Source of the DNA: AC-32 sp963736055
Lineage (GTDB): Bacteria; Actinomycetota; Thermoleophilia; Gaiellales; Gaiellaceae
Reading direction: 5' to 3'
NCBI GenBank assembly: GCA_963736055.1
Contig: CAVTNM010000008.1
Span: 930,001 to 994,000 of the forward strand
DNA length: 64,000 bases
In this document: positions 50,666 to 59,643 of the stretch, piece after piece
Numbering within the stretch: the stretch's first letter is position 1
How the letters are laid out: every line of letters begins with the position of its first letter
Translations under genes and position numbers: made by a program
The notes under the pieces: generated by a model
The model's input: only the letters and a program-made list of their open reading frames with translations
What the model was told of the DNA's origin: nothing
Database searches by the model: none

Positions 50666-52506
50666 GCGCTTACCGGGGCCTCGACCAGGGCGCGGGCCGC
50701 CTCGACGATGTGTTCCGCGTCGATTCCGGCAGCCGCGAGCAGCTCGGCCGGCTTGCCCGAGCCGGGCAGGTCGTGCACCGCGAGCCGGACCACCCGGGCA
50801 GGCGTCTCGCCGTCGGAGAGCGCCTCGAGCACCGCGTCGCCGATGCCGCCCTCCGACCAGTGGTCCTCGACGGTGAGGATCCGGCCCCCGGTCGCCTCGG
50901 CGGCCGCGCGCAAGGTCTCGCCGTCGACGGGCTTGACCGAGTAGAGGTCGATCACGCGCGTCGAGATGCCTTCTACCTCGAGCTGCTCGGCGGCCTTCAG
51001 CGACTCGTGGAGCGTGATCCCCGCGCCGACGATCGCCAGGTCGTCGCCTTCGCGCAGCACGCGGGCGCCCCCGATCGGGAATTCCTCGTCCGCGCCGTAC
51101 ACCACCTGGGTGGCGGCGCGGGTCGTGCGCAGGAAGACGATTCCCTCGCGCTCGGCCATCTGGGCCACGAGCTTCGCGGTCTGGTTCGCGTCGCACGGGT
51201 AGAGCACCGTCGAGCCGTGGACAGCGCGCATCATCGCAAGGTCTTCGAGCGCCATCTGCGACGGCCCGTCCTCGCCGATCGAGACTCCTGCATGCGAGCC
51301 GACCAGCCGGATGTTCGCCTGGCTGATCGCCGCCATGCGGATGAAGTCGTAGGCTCGGGAGAAGAAGGCGGCGAACGTCGAGGCGAACGGGACCCAGCCT
51401 CGCACCTGGAGGCCGACCGCGGCCGCGACGAGCTGCTGCTCCGCGATGAACATCTCGAAGTAGCGCTCGGGATACGCCTTCGTGAACAGCTCCGCGTAGG
51501 TCGAGTTGCCGACCTCGCCGTCGAGCGCGACGACCTTGCCATCGGCAGCCCCGACTGCGACGAGCGCTTCGCCGTAGGCCAGCCGCGTCGCGACCTCCTC
51601 GCCGAGTTCCCAGGCCGGCAGCTCGAGCGGGCCCGACGCGAACACGTGTGGCTCTCCTTCGAAGTCCGGCTTGGCCACGTCGACGACGATGTTCCGCTCG
51701 CCGCCGAGCTCCTCGATCGCCTGCTCCGGGTTGTCTAGCGCCTTGCCGTGCCAGCCCGGCTTGTTCTCGACCTCCTTGACGCCCTTGCCCTTGATCGTCT
51801 TGGCGACGATCACCGTCGGAACGCCTTTCGTCTCGACCGCCTCCGCGTAGGCCCGGTCGATCGCCTCGACGTCGTGACCGTCGATCTCGAGCGCGTTCCA
51901 ACCGAAGGCGCGCGCGCGCTCGGCGTAGGAGTCGAGGTCCCAGCCGTGCATCGTCTCGCCGCGCTGCCCGAGGCGGTTGACGTCGATGATCGCGGTCAGG
52001 TTGTCCAGCCCGTTGAAGGACGCATGTTCGAAGGCCTCCCACACGGACCCTTCCGCGATCTCGCTGTCGCCGCATAGCACCCAGGTGCGGTACGGGAGCC
52101 GGTCGAGCTTCTTGCCCGCGAGCGCGATGCCGACGCCGTACGGCAGCCCCTGGCCGAGGGAGCCGGTGGCGACGTCGACCCAGGGGATCGCCGGTGTCGG
52201 GTGGCCCTGGAGCCGGCTGCCGAAGACGCGGAAGGTGAGGAGCTCCTCGTCGGTGATCGCGCCGGCCGCCTTGAACATCGAGTAGAGCAGCGGCGAGGCG
52301 TGCCCTTTCGAGAAGACGAGGTGGTCGTTGCGCGGGTCGTCCGGCGCGTCGAAGTCGTAGTGGAGGTACTTCGCCAGCAGGACCGCCATGAGGTCGGCGG
52401 CCGACATCGAGGAGGTCGGGTGGCCCGACTTGGTCACGTTGCTGCTGCGGATCGAATCGACGCGCAGCTGCTGTCCCAGTTCCCGCCAGAGCTCGGTCCC
52501 GTTCAT
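50662..52506 (-). CDS. tkt: Transketolase
   Basis: TPP enzyme of the non-oxidative pentose-phosphate pathway. 614 residues: SGHPTSSMSAADLMAVLL, FSKGHASPLLYSM, VATGSLGQGLPYGVGIAL, the TPP motif GDSEIAEGSVWEAFEHA, and FIAEQQLVAAAVGLQ then EDGPSQMALEDLAMMR. The length fits the short (metazoan/archaeal-like) transketolase form. ATG 52506 has AAGGAGG and diverges from rpiB with 46 nt between starts. It is the only pentose-phosphate gene on this strand. Confidence 0.94.
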   Translation of the reverse strand: MNGTELWRELGQQLRVDSIRSSNVTKSGHPTSSMSAADLMAVLLAKYLHYDFDAPDDPRNDHLVFSKGHASPLLYSMFKAAGAITDEELLTFRVFGSRLQGHPTPAIPWVDVATGSLGQGLPYGVGIALAGKKLDRLPYRTWVLCGDSEIAEGSVWEAFEHASFNGLDNLTAIIDVNRLGQRGETMHGWDLDSYAERARAFGWNALEIDGHDVEAIDRAYAEAVETKGVPTVIVAKTIKGKGVKEVENKPGWHGKALDNPEQAIEELGGERNIVVDVAKPDFEGEPHVFASGPLELPAWELGEEVATRLAYGEALVAVGAADGKVVALDGEVGNSTYAELFTKAYPERYFEMFIAEQQLVAAAVGLQVRGWVPFASTFAAFFSRAYDFIRMAAISQANIRLVGSHAGVSIGEDGPSQMALEDLAMMRAVHGSTVLYPCDANQTAKLVAQMAEREGIVFLRTTRAATQVVYGADEEFPIGGARVLREGDDLAIVGAGITLHESLKAAEQLEVEGISTRVIDLYSVKPVDGETLRAAAEATGGRILTVEDHWSEGGIGDAVLEALSDGETPARVVRLAVHDLPGSGKPAELLAAAGIDAEHIVEAARALVEAPVSA

Positions 52507-52552
52507 GCCAGACCTCCTTGGACGACGATGCCCGGGTAACGTAACGGTCCTG

Positions 52553-53011
52553 ATGAGAGTCGCGGTCGCCTTCGACCACCGCGGCGTCAAGCTGCGCGAG
52601 AAGCTGTTGGCCGAGCTGGCTGCCCTCGGGCACGAGACGGTCGATCTGGGCACCGACAAGCCCGAGCCGAGGATCGACTACCCCGACAAGGCGCGTGAGA
52701 TCGGCGAGGCGATCCGGAGCGGCGAGGCAGAGCGAGCTGTGTTCGTGTGCGGCTCCGGAGTAGGCGCCTCAGTCGCTGCGAACAAGCTCGGCGGCATCCG
52801 CGCTGCGATCTGTCACGACACGTATTCGGCGCACCAAGGTGTCGAGCACGACGCCATGAACGTGCTCTGCCTGGGGTCGGAGGTCGTGGGCCCCGAACTG
52901 GCTGCCGAGCTCACGCGGACTTTTCTGGCCGCCCAGTTCGACGGCGGTGAGCGGTACGTGCGCCGGCTTGAAAAGATCGAAGAGATGGAAAGGGAGAAGA
53001 GCTATGGCTAA
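52553..53011 (+). CDS. rpiB: Ribose-5-phosphate isomerase B / sugar-phosphate isomerase RpiB/LacAB family
   Basis: 152 residues: VAFDHRGVKLREKLLAEL, DYPDKAREIGEAI, FVCGSGVGASVAANKLGGIR (catalytic loop; Cys at about residue 66) and NVLCLGSEVVGPELAAEL. It interconverts ribose- and ribulose-5-phosphate. First gene of the pentose-phosphate operon; its end overlaps tal by 8 nt. Confidence 0.93.
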   Translation: MRVAVAFDHRGVKLREKLLAELAALGHETVDLGTDKPEPRIDYPDKAREIGEAIRSGEAERAVFVCGSGVGASVAANKLGGIRAAICHDTYSAHQGVEHDAMNVLCLGSEVVGPELAAELTRTFLAAQFDGGERYVRRLEKIEEMEREKSYG

Positions 53012-54110
53012 ATCGAGGCTGCATCAGCTTTCCGAGCTCGGGCAGAGCGTCTGGATCGACTTCCTCTCTCGCCACATGCTCCAGAGCGGAGAGCTGGCGC
53101 GGATGATGGAGGACGACGCCGTCGTGGGCGTGACCTCCAACCCGACCATCTTTCAGAAGGCGATCTCCGAGGGCGACCTCTACGACGATCAGCTGCGCGA
53201 GGTGTTGTCCGAGGAGGACGACGCCAAGGAGGTCTTCCTCAAGCTCGCGGTCAGGGATGTCCAGGATGCGTGCGACCTGCTGCGGCCCGTCTGGGACGGG
53301 GGCGGCGGGCAGGACGGGTACGTCTCCATCGAAGTCGACCCGAACCTCGCGTACGACACCGAAGGGACGATCGCCGAGGCGCAGCGCCTCCATGAGCTCG
53401 TCGACCGGCCGAACGCCTTCGTCAAGATTCCCGCCACCGAGCCTGGGTTGCCCGCGATCGAGGAGATGATGGCCCGCGGCCGCTCGATCAACGTCACGCT
53501 GATCTTCTCGCTGCAGCGCTACACGGAGGTCGTCGAGGCCTTCCAGCGCGGGCTCGAGCGGCTCGTCGAGAGCGGTGGCGATCCCGGACCGGTGGCCTCG
53601 GTGGCGAGCTTCTTCGTCTCCCGGGTGGACACGGAGGCCGACAGGCGGCTCGAGGAGATCGGCGCGCCGGACGAGCTGAAGGGCAAGCTCGCGGTCGCCA
53701 ACGCGAAGCTCGCCTACCAGCGGTACAAGGAGCTCCATTCGGGCGACCGCTGGGATGCCCTGGCGGCGAAGGGCGCTCGCAAGCAGCGCTGCCTCTGGGC
53801 CTCCACCTCGACGAAGAACCCGGCCTACCGGGACGTGTTGTACGTCGAGGACCTGATCGGCCCGGAGACGGTGAACACGATGCCGGAGGAGACGATCCGC
53901 GCCTTCCAGGATCACGGCGAGGTTGCGCTCACGCTGGAGCGCGACCTGGACGAGGCGAAGGGCGTCCTCGAGCGGCTCGCGGCCGCCGGGGTCGACTACG
54001 ACGACGTGGTCGCCGTCCTGGAGCGCGAAGGCGTCGAGAAGTTCTCCGACTCGTTCCGGGAGCTGCTCGACGGGGTGCGATCCAAGCGAGGAGAGCTGGT
54101 CTCGGCCTGA
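53004..54110 (+). CDS. tal: Transaldolase
   Basis: 368 residues, the long TalA/B-Pgi-associated type: LGQSVWIDFLSRHML, VVGVTSNPTIFQKAI, PNAFVKIPATEPGLPAIEEM with the Schiff-base lysine (about residue 143), VTLIFSLQRY, ASFFVSRVDTEADRRLEEIG and CLWASTSTKNPAYRDVLYVE. ATG 53004 overlaps the rpiB stop. In many actinobacteria this type is fused or adjacent to Pgi; here a hydrolase gene lies between them. Confidence 0.95.
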   Translation: MAKSRLHQLSELGQSVWIDFLSRHMLQSGELARMMEDDAVVGVTSNPTIFQKAISEGDLYDDQLREVLSEEDDAKEVFLKLAVRDVQDACDLLRPVWDGGGGQDGYVSIEVDPNLAYDTEGTIAEAQRLHELVDRPNAFVKIPATEPGLPAIEEMMARGRSINVTLIFSLQRYTEVVEAFQRGLERLVESGGDPGPVASVASFFVSRVDTEADRRLEEIGAPDELKGKLAVANAKLAYQRYKELHSGDRWDALAAKGARKQRCLWASTSTKNPAYRDVLYVEDLIGPETVNTMPEETIRAFQDHGEVALTLERDLDEAKGVLERLAAAGVDYDDVVAVLEREGVEKFSDSFRELLDGVRSKRGELVSA

Positions 54111-54901
54111 GCGCCGCGGGCTCGGATCTGTATTCGGAGGTCGCGGGCGACGGTCCGGCCGTCGTGCTGATCCACGAGGGCATCTGCGACAGCCGGATGT
54201 GGGACCCGCAGTGGGAGACGTTCACGCGCGCCCACCGCGTGATGCGGTACGACCAGCGCGGCTTCGGCCGCTCGCCGCTCGAACCGGGCGGCCCCTACTC
54301 GGACGGACGCGATCTCGTCGAGCTGATGGAGCAGCACGGGCTCGAGAGCGCCTCGCTCGTCGGCGTCTCCGTGGGCGGCCGGATCGCGCTCGAGGTCGCG
54401 GTCGCGCGGCCGGAGCTCGTCGATGCACTGGTGCTCGTCGGGTCGGGCCTGCCGGGGCACGACTGGTCGGACGATATGAGCGCTGCCGACGCCGAGGAGG
54501 AGGCGGCGCTCGAGCGCGGCGACCTCGACGCCGCCGTTGAAGTGACCCTCCGCACCTGGGTGGACGGGCCGCGGCGCAGTCCCGCCCAGGTGGATCCGTC
54601 GGTGCGGGCGAAGGTCGCCGAGATGCAGCGGCGCGCCTACGAGCTCCAGCTCCCGGTCCTGGATGCGATCGAGGAAGAGCTGCTGGTGGATGGTCTACCC
54701 GAGCGCCTCGGCGACGTCACCGCGCCGACGCTCGTCCTGGTGGGCGAGGAGGACGTGCCCGACATCCACCAGATCGCGGATCGTCTCGAGCGTGAGATCC
54801 CCGACACCCGGCGCGCGTCCATCGCCGGCGCCGCGCACGTGCCGAGCATGGAGAGGCCGCGCGAGTTCGACGAGCTCGTCCTGGGGTTCATCGACCAGTG
54901 A
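54107..54901 (+). CDS. Alpha/beta hydrolase, probably starting at CTG
   Basis: 264 residues if begun at CTG 54107, which overlaps the tal stop (CTGA). Strand 1 and the oxyanion region DLYSEVAGDGPAVVLIHEG lie before the first usual start (GTG 54164), and no ATG/GTG/TTG exists further upstream in frame, so a CTG start is the best reading. Nucleophile elbow GVSVGG (Ser about residue 88), acid in LVGEEDVPD, His in GAAHVPSME. It resembles 3-oxoadipate enol-lactone hydrolases. In this place it might act on 6-phosphogluconolactone or be a repair enzyme; both are speculation. Confidence 0.82.
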   Translation: MSAAGSDLYSEVAGDGPAVVLIHEGICDSRMWDPQWETFTRAHRVMRYDQRGFGRSPLEPGGPYSDGRDLVELMEQHGLESASLVGVSVGGRIALEVAVARPELVDALVLVGSGLPGHDWSDDMSAADAEEEAALERGDLDAAVEVTLRTWVDGPRRSPAQVDPSVRAKVAEMQRRAYELQLPVLDAIEEELLVDGLPERLGDVTAPTLVLVGEEDVPDIHQIADRLEREIPDTRRASIAGAAHVPSMERPREFDELVLGFIDQ

Positions 54902-56268
54902 GCACCATCGCCCCCGCAGAGCTGGTCGAGCGGATCTGGGCCCGCGATCCGACGGTCTGGACGGGGAGCGACGAGGCCAAGTGGCTCGGCTGGCTCGACG
55001 AGCCGATGCGCATGCGCAGTCGCATCGGCGACCTGCTCCGCTTCGTCGAAGAGCTCGCCGCCCCCGGGATCGTCGACACCTTCGTGCTACTCGGGATGGG
55101 CGGGTCGAGCCTCGCCCCCGAGGTGATCCGGCGCACTTTCGAATCGGAGAGCTTCCACGTCCTCGACACGACCCACCCGGCCGCCCTCCGTCGCGCGACC
55201 GAGACGCTCGACTTCGACGCGACGCTGTTCATCGCAGCCTCCAAGTCGGGCACGACGCTGGAGACGCGCTGCCACCTGGACTACTTCTGGGAGAAGGCCG
55301 GCAAGCGGGGCGAGCTCTTCGCCGCGATCACCGATCCGGGGTCCGAGCTCGAGTCGCTCGCCAGGGAGCGGAACTTCATCGGCATCTTCGAAGGCGAGCC
55401 GACGATCGGCGGCCGGTATTCGGCGCTGTCGGTCTTCGGCCTGGTACCTGCGGCGGTGATGGGGGTCGACCTCGAGCGGCTGCTCGAGCGCGTCGAAGAG
55501 ATGGCGGAGGCCTGTCACGCCGAAGACGGCAACCCGGGCCTGGAGCTGGGGCTCGAGCTCGGCCACGGCTGGCAGGACGGGCGAGACAAGGTGACCATCA
55601 ACCCGAACGCGGGCGGATTCGGCCTCTGGGCCGAGCAGCTGCTGGCGGAGTCGACCGGCAAGCAGGGGAAGGGCCTCATCCCGGCGCCGGGAGAGCCGCC
55701 GGACGGCCCGGACCGCCAGGCCCCCGAGGTGCGGCTGCCCTCGCCCTACGAGCTCGGCCAGGAGTTCTACCGCTGGGAATTCGCGACGGCCGTGGCGGGC
55801 TCGATCCTCGGGATCAACCCGTTCGACCAGCCCAACGTGCAGGCGGCGAAGGACAAGACGAACGAGGTCCTCGCCGCGGGTGGCCAGCCGGACGTGGAGC
55901 CCAAAGGCTCGCTCGAGGAACTGCTCGCGCAGGCGCAGCCGGGAGACTACGTGGCGGTCCAGGCGTTCGTCGACCCGGCGCGCGAGGCCGAGCTGGAGCC
56001 GCTCGTCGAGCGCGCCCGGGCCGAGACCGGCTGTGTCGTGACCCACGGCCTCGGCCCGCGCTACCTGCACTCGACCGGCCAGCTGCACAAGGGCGGGCCG
56101 AACACCGGGCTCTTCGTCCAGGTCGTCGACGACCCGGGCGACGAGGTCTCGATTCCCGGCCGCAAGCTCGGCTTCCGGCGGCTGATCCAGGCCCAGGCTG
56201 CGGGCGACTTCGCGTCGCTCGAGGAGCGGGGGCGGAGAATCGTGCGAGTCAGATTGGAGGACCTCTAG
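54898..56268 (+). CDS. pgi: Glucose-6-phosphate isomerase (short form)
   Basis: 456 residues, shorter than the usual 540 and like the Pgi part of Tal-Pgi fusions: FVLLGMGGSSLAPEV, FIAASKSGTTLETRCHLDYF, EGEPTIGGRYSALSVFGLVP, and GPRYLHSTGQLHKGGPNTGL near the C-terminus. It carries the SKSGTT and GGRYS substrate loops. GTG 54898 overlaps the hydrolase stop (GTGA), and the stop overlaps gnd by one base. Confidence 0.94.
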   Translation: MSTIAPAELVERIWARDPTVWTGSDEAKWLGWLDEPMRMRSRIGDLLRFVEELAAPGIVDTFVLLGMGGSSLAPEVIRRTFESESFHVLDTTHPAALRRATETLDFDATLFIAASKSGTTLETRCHLDYFWEKAGKRGELFAAITDPGSELESLARERNFIGIFEGEPTIGGRYSALSVFGLVPAAVMGVDLERLLERVEEMAEACHAEDGNPGLELGLELGHGWQDGRDKVTINPNAGGFGLWAEQLLAESTGKQGKGLIPAPGEPPDGPDRQAPEVRLPSPYELGQEFYRWEFATAVAGSILGINPFDQPNVQAAKDKTNEVLAAGGQPDVEPKGSLEELLAQAQPGDYVAVQAFVDPAREAELEPLVERARAETGCVVTHGLGPRYLHSTGQLHKGGPNTGLFVQVVDDPGDEVSIPGRKLGFRRLIQAQAAGDFASLEERGRRIVRVRLEDL

Positions 56269-57251
56269 TGCAACTCGGAATGGTCGGCCTCGGCCGCATG
56301 GGCGGGAACATGACCGAGCGGCTGCGCGCGGCGGGCCACGACGTGAAGACGTTCGACCCGCACGTCGAGGCGACCGCGTCCTCGCTCGAGGAGCTGGTGC
56401 AGCAGCTCGACGCGCCGCGCTCCGTCTGGCTGATGGTGCCGGCGGGGATCGTCGACTCGGTCGTCTCGGAGCTGGCGCCCCACCTGGAGGAGGGCGACAC
56501 GATCGTCGACGGCGGCAACTCGTACTACGTCGACGACCTGCGCCGGTCGGCCGAGCTACGTGAGCGCGGGATCCACTTCGTCGACGTCGGCACGAGCGGC
56601 GGCGTCTTTGGGCTTCGCCGCGGCTACTGCCTGATGGTCGGCGGCGACGACGAGGCGGTCGCTCGCCTCACTCCGGTCCTGGAGGCTCTCGCGCCCGGCG
56701 TCGAGGCGGCGGAGCGGACGCCCGGCCGCAAAGGCGATCCGACCCCCGAGGAGCAGGGCTGGCTCCACTGCGGTCCGTCTGGGGCGGGCCACTTCGTCAA
56801 GATGGTCCACAACGGGATCGAGTACGGGATCATGCAGGCGTACTCGGAAGGGTTGAACGTGCTCAAGCACGCGGACGTCGGGATGCACGAACAGGAGTCC
56901 GATGCCGAGACGACCCCGCTCCGCGATCCCGACCACTACCGCTACGAGCTCGATCTCGCCGCCGTGACGGAGCTCTGGCGCCGCGGCTCGGTGATCTCGT
57001 CCTGGCTGCTCGATCTGACCGCGCAGGCGCTGCACCAGTCGCCCATGCTCGACTCGTATGCCGGCCGCGTGAGCGATTCCGGGGAGGGCCGCTGGACGAT
57101 TCGAGCGGCGGTCGACGAGGGTGTCCCCGTCCCGGTCCTCGCGGCCTCGCTCTTCGACCGCTTCTCCTCGCGCGGCGAGGCCGAGTTCGGCAACCGCATC
57201 CTCTCGGCGATGCGGCAGGCCTTCGGCGGCCATCTGGAGAAGGCCGAGTGA
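56268..57251 (+). CDS. gnd: 6-phosphogluconate dehydrogenase, decarboxylating (GndA/YqeC short type)
   Basis: 327 residues: Rossmann LGMVGLGRMGGNMTERL, VDGGNSYYVDDLRR, DVGTSGGVFGLRRGYCLMVG and HCGPSGAGHFVKMVHNGIEY with catalytic Lys/Asn. Length fits the short NAD-type 6PGDH family of Gram-positives; coenzyme choice (NAD or NADP) is not certain from sequence. It produces ribulose-5-phosphate for rpiB upstream. GTG 56268. Confidence 0.94.
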   Translation: MQLGMVGLGRMGGNMTERLRAAGHDVKTFDPHVEATASSLEELVQQLDAPRSVWLMVPAGIVDSVVSELAPHLEEGDTIVDGGNSYYVDDLRRSAELRERGIHFVDVGTSGGVFGLRRGYCLMVGGDDEAVARLTPVLEALAPGVEAAERTPGRKGDPTPEEQGWLHCGPSGAGHFVKMVHNGIEYGIMQAYSEGLNVLKHADVGMHEQESDAETTPLRDPDHYRYELDLAAVTELWRRGSVISSWLLDLTAQALHQSPMLDSYAGRVSDSGEGRWTIRAAVDEGVPVPVLAASLFDRFSSRGEAEFGNRILSAMRQAFGGHLEKAE

Positions 57252-58771
57252 CCGAGACCGCCCAGCCGGCGACGCAGGACAACCCGCTCCTCGAGGGGCT
57301 CACGCTTCAGCGCATGGCCGACCCGTGCGTGTTCGTGATCTTCGGCGCCTCGGGAGATCTCACGCGGCGCAAGCTCTTCCCGGCGCTCTACTCGCTCGCG
57401 CTGCGGCGGATGCTGCCGGAGCGTTTCGCCGTCGTCGGCGTCGCCCGCTCCGAGGAGAGCGACGACGAGTTCCGCGAGCGCATGAAGCACGCCGTCCAGG
57501 AGTTCGGCCGCGACGAGTTCAACCAGGAGGTCTGGGACTGGCTCGCCGAGGGGATGCGCTACGTCGCCACCGACTTCGCCGACGATGACGGCCAGGCCCG
57601 GCTGGTGGCGGCGCTGAACGAGCTCGACCATAGCCACGGCACCGCCGGGAACCGCGTCTACTACCTCGCCGTTCCTCCGGATGCGCTGCCGGTCCTCGTG
57701 CATGCCCTCGGCCAGCGCCGCTCCACCGACGGCTGGACGCGCGTGGTCGTCGAGAAGCCGTTCGGCCGTGACCTGGCTTCCGCCCGGGAGCTCAACGCAG
57801 AGCTGCTCCAGCACTTCGACGAGGCGGAGATCTTCAGGATCGACCACTACCTCGGCAAGGAGACGGTCCAGAACCTGCTCGCGCTCCGCTTCGCAAACGG
57901 CATCTTCGAGCCGATCTGGAATCGCCAGTTCGTCGACCACATTCAGATCACGGTCGCGGAGACGCTCGGCATCGAGGGCCGCTCCGCTTTCTACGAGCAG
58001 GCCGGCGCGATCCGCGACGTCTTCCAGAATCACCTGCTCCAACTGGTCGCCTTGACCGCGATGGAGCCGCCGATCGACTTCACCGCCGAGTCGGTTCGCA
58101 ACGAGAAGGTGAAGGTCCTTCGCGCCCTGCAGACGCCTGGGCCGAAGCACGTCGTCCGCGGTCAGTACGGGCGCGGCTACATCGAGGGCGAGGAGGTCCC
58201 CGGCTACCGCGAGGAGCCCGGCGTCGACCCGAATTCGCTGACCGAGACCTACGTCGCGGCCAAGCTGTACATCGACAACTGGCGCTGGGCGGACACGCCG
58301 GTCTACGTCCGCGCGGGCAAGCGGCTGGCCCGGCGGGAGACGACGATCGCGATCGAGTTCAAGCGGGCTCCGCATCCGCCGTTCGAGCAGGCGGACTCGG
58401 AAGGCGTGCGGCCGAATGTCCTCGTCGTCCACATCCAGCCCGACGAGGGCGTGTCGCTCGAGTTCGCGGCCAAGGTTCCAGGCCAGGGGATAATGCTGCG
58501 CACGGTCCACATGGACTTCCTCTACGGCGGGACCTTCCGCACGGGGATCCCCGAGGCCTACGAGCGGCTCATCCTCGACTGCCTGCGCGGCGACGCCACG
58601 CTGTTCACGCGCGCCGACGAGGTCGAGGAGCAGTGGTCGCTCGTCGATGCGATCGTCGCGCTCTGGAAGCGCGACCAGCCCGCGTTCCCGAACTACGCGG
58701 CAGGCACATGGGGGCCGGCGGCCGCGAACGAGCTGATGCGACGGGACGGGAGACAGTGGCGACGGCACTAG
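57248..58771 (+). CDS. zwf: Glucose-6-phosphate 1-dehydrogenase
   Basis: 507 residues: Rossmann FVIFGASGDLTRRKLFPALY (about 30-49), VVVEKPFGRDLASARELN, the active-site RIDHYLGKE (His general base about residue 199) and VYVRAGKRLARRETTIAIEF. It makes 6-phosphogluconolactone and NAD(P)H. GTG 57248 overlaps gnd (GTGA); opcA starts 16 nt before its stop. No separate 6-phosphogluconolactonase (pgl) gene is seen in the operon. Confidence 0.96.
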   Translation: MTETAQPATQDNPLLEGLTLQRMADPCVFVIFGASGDLTRRKLFPALYSLALRRMLPERFAVVGVARSEESDDEFRERMKHAVQEFGRDEFNQEVWDWLAEGMRYVATDFADDDGQARLVAALNELDHSHGTAGNRVYYLAVPPDALPVLVHALGQRRSTDGWTRVVVEKPFGRDLASARELNAELLQHFDEAEIFRIDHYLGKETVQNLLALRFANGIFEPIWNRQFVDHIQITVAETLGIEGRSAFYEQAGAIRDVFQNHLLQLVALTAMEPPIDFTAESVRNEKVKVLRALQTPGPKHVVRGQYGRGYIEGEEVPGYREEPGVDPNSLTETYVAAKLYIDNWRWADTPVYVRAGKRLARRETTIAIEFKRAPHPPFEQADSEGVRPNVLVVHIQPDEGVSLEFAAKVPGQGIMLRTVHMDFLYGGTFRTGIPEAYERLILDCLRGDATLFTRADEVEEQWSLVDAIVALWKRDQPAFPNYAAGTWGPAAANELMRRDGRQWRRH

Positions 58772-59607
58772 GGTCGATCGCCGAGATCGACCGCGAGCTC
58801 GCGTCGAGACGGTTCGACGCCGAGTCCGGCGAGCCGTACCAGCGGACGAGCGTGATGACGCACCTCGCCTGGGTTCCGGAGGCCTGGGTCGAGGCTGCCG
58901 AAGACGTTCTCGCCGGCCTCGCCGAGCGGCATCCGTCTCGCACGATCGCGCTCTTCCCGAGGCCGGACGAGGACGATGGCATCGAGGCGAGGGCCGAGGT
59001 GGAGTGCTTTCAGTCCGGTGTCGGCAGGCAGGTCTGCACCGAGACGATCAGGATCGAGCTCTGCGGCAACCGGGCCTCCGTGCCGGCCAGCATCGTCCAG
59101 CCGCTGCTGCTCCCGGACCTGCCGGTGTTCCTGCGCTGGCGCGGGGTGCCGCCCTTCGGCGAAGGGCCGTTCGAGGAGCTCCTGGACGTCGTCGACCGGC
59201 TGATCGTGGACAGCACCGAGTGGCCGGGGCTGCCCGGGCCCTACGCCGACCTGGCCGGGGTCTTCGACCGCGTCATGGTCTCCGACATCGCCTGGGCCCG
59301 GACCAGCCGGTGGCGCCCGCAGCTCGCCTCGCTCTGGCCGGGGATCGCCGAGGTGGAGCGGATCAAGGTCACGGGCACCGAGGCGCAGGCCTATCTGCTG
59401 GCCGGGTGGCTGCGTTCGCGGCTCGATCGTGAGATCGCGCTCGAGCACGAGTCGTCCGACCGCCTCGTCAGCGTCGAGGTCGATGGCGAGCCGGCGCCGT
59501 TCCCACCGGGTGATCCGCCTGATCCGGCCGACCTTCTCAGCGACGAGCTCGACCGCTTCGCTCGCGACCGCATCTACGAGCAAGCCGTCCCCGCTGCGGC
59601 CTGGTGA
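58756..59607 (+). CDS. opcA: Glucose-6-phosphate dehydrogenase assembly protein OpcA
   Basis: 283 residues with the OpcA_G6PD_assem family layout: VMTHLAWVPEAWVEAAEDVL, RTIALFPRPDEDDG, CTETIRIELCGNRA and LPDLPVFLRWRGVPPFGEGP. OpcA activates G6PDH in actinobacteria and cyanobacteria. GTG 58756 overlaps zwf, the usual zwf-opcA coupling. The stop codon lies within the putative ECF promoter of the next gene. Confidence 0.93.
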   Translation: MATALGSIAEIDRELASRRFDAESGEPYQRTSVMTHLAWVPEAWVEAAEDVLAGLAERHPSRTIALFPRPDEDDGIEARAEVECFQSGVGRQVCTETIRIELCGNRASVPASIVQPLLLPDLPVFLRWRGVPPFGEGPFEELLDVVDRLIVDSTEWPGLPGPYADLAGVFDRVMVSDIAWARTSRWRPQLASLWPGIAEVERIKVTGTEAQAYLLAGWLRSRLDREIALEHESSDRLVSVEVDGEPAPFPPGDPPDPADLLSDELDRFARDRIYEQAVPAAAW

Positions 59608-59635
59608 TGTGACGCCGCGAGGCCGCGGCGGCGTA
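59606..59635 (+). promoter_or_regulatory. Putative autoregulatory ECF-sigma promoter
   Basis: GATGTGACGCCG, 8 nt, CGGCGGCGTA, identical in both blocks and spacing to 29197-29226. It ends 8 nt before GTG 59644, so the sigma mRNA would be nearly leaderless. Confidence 0.6.
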
Positions 59636-59643
59636 TAGGTCTC

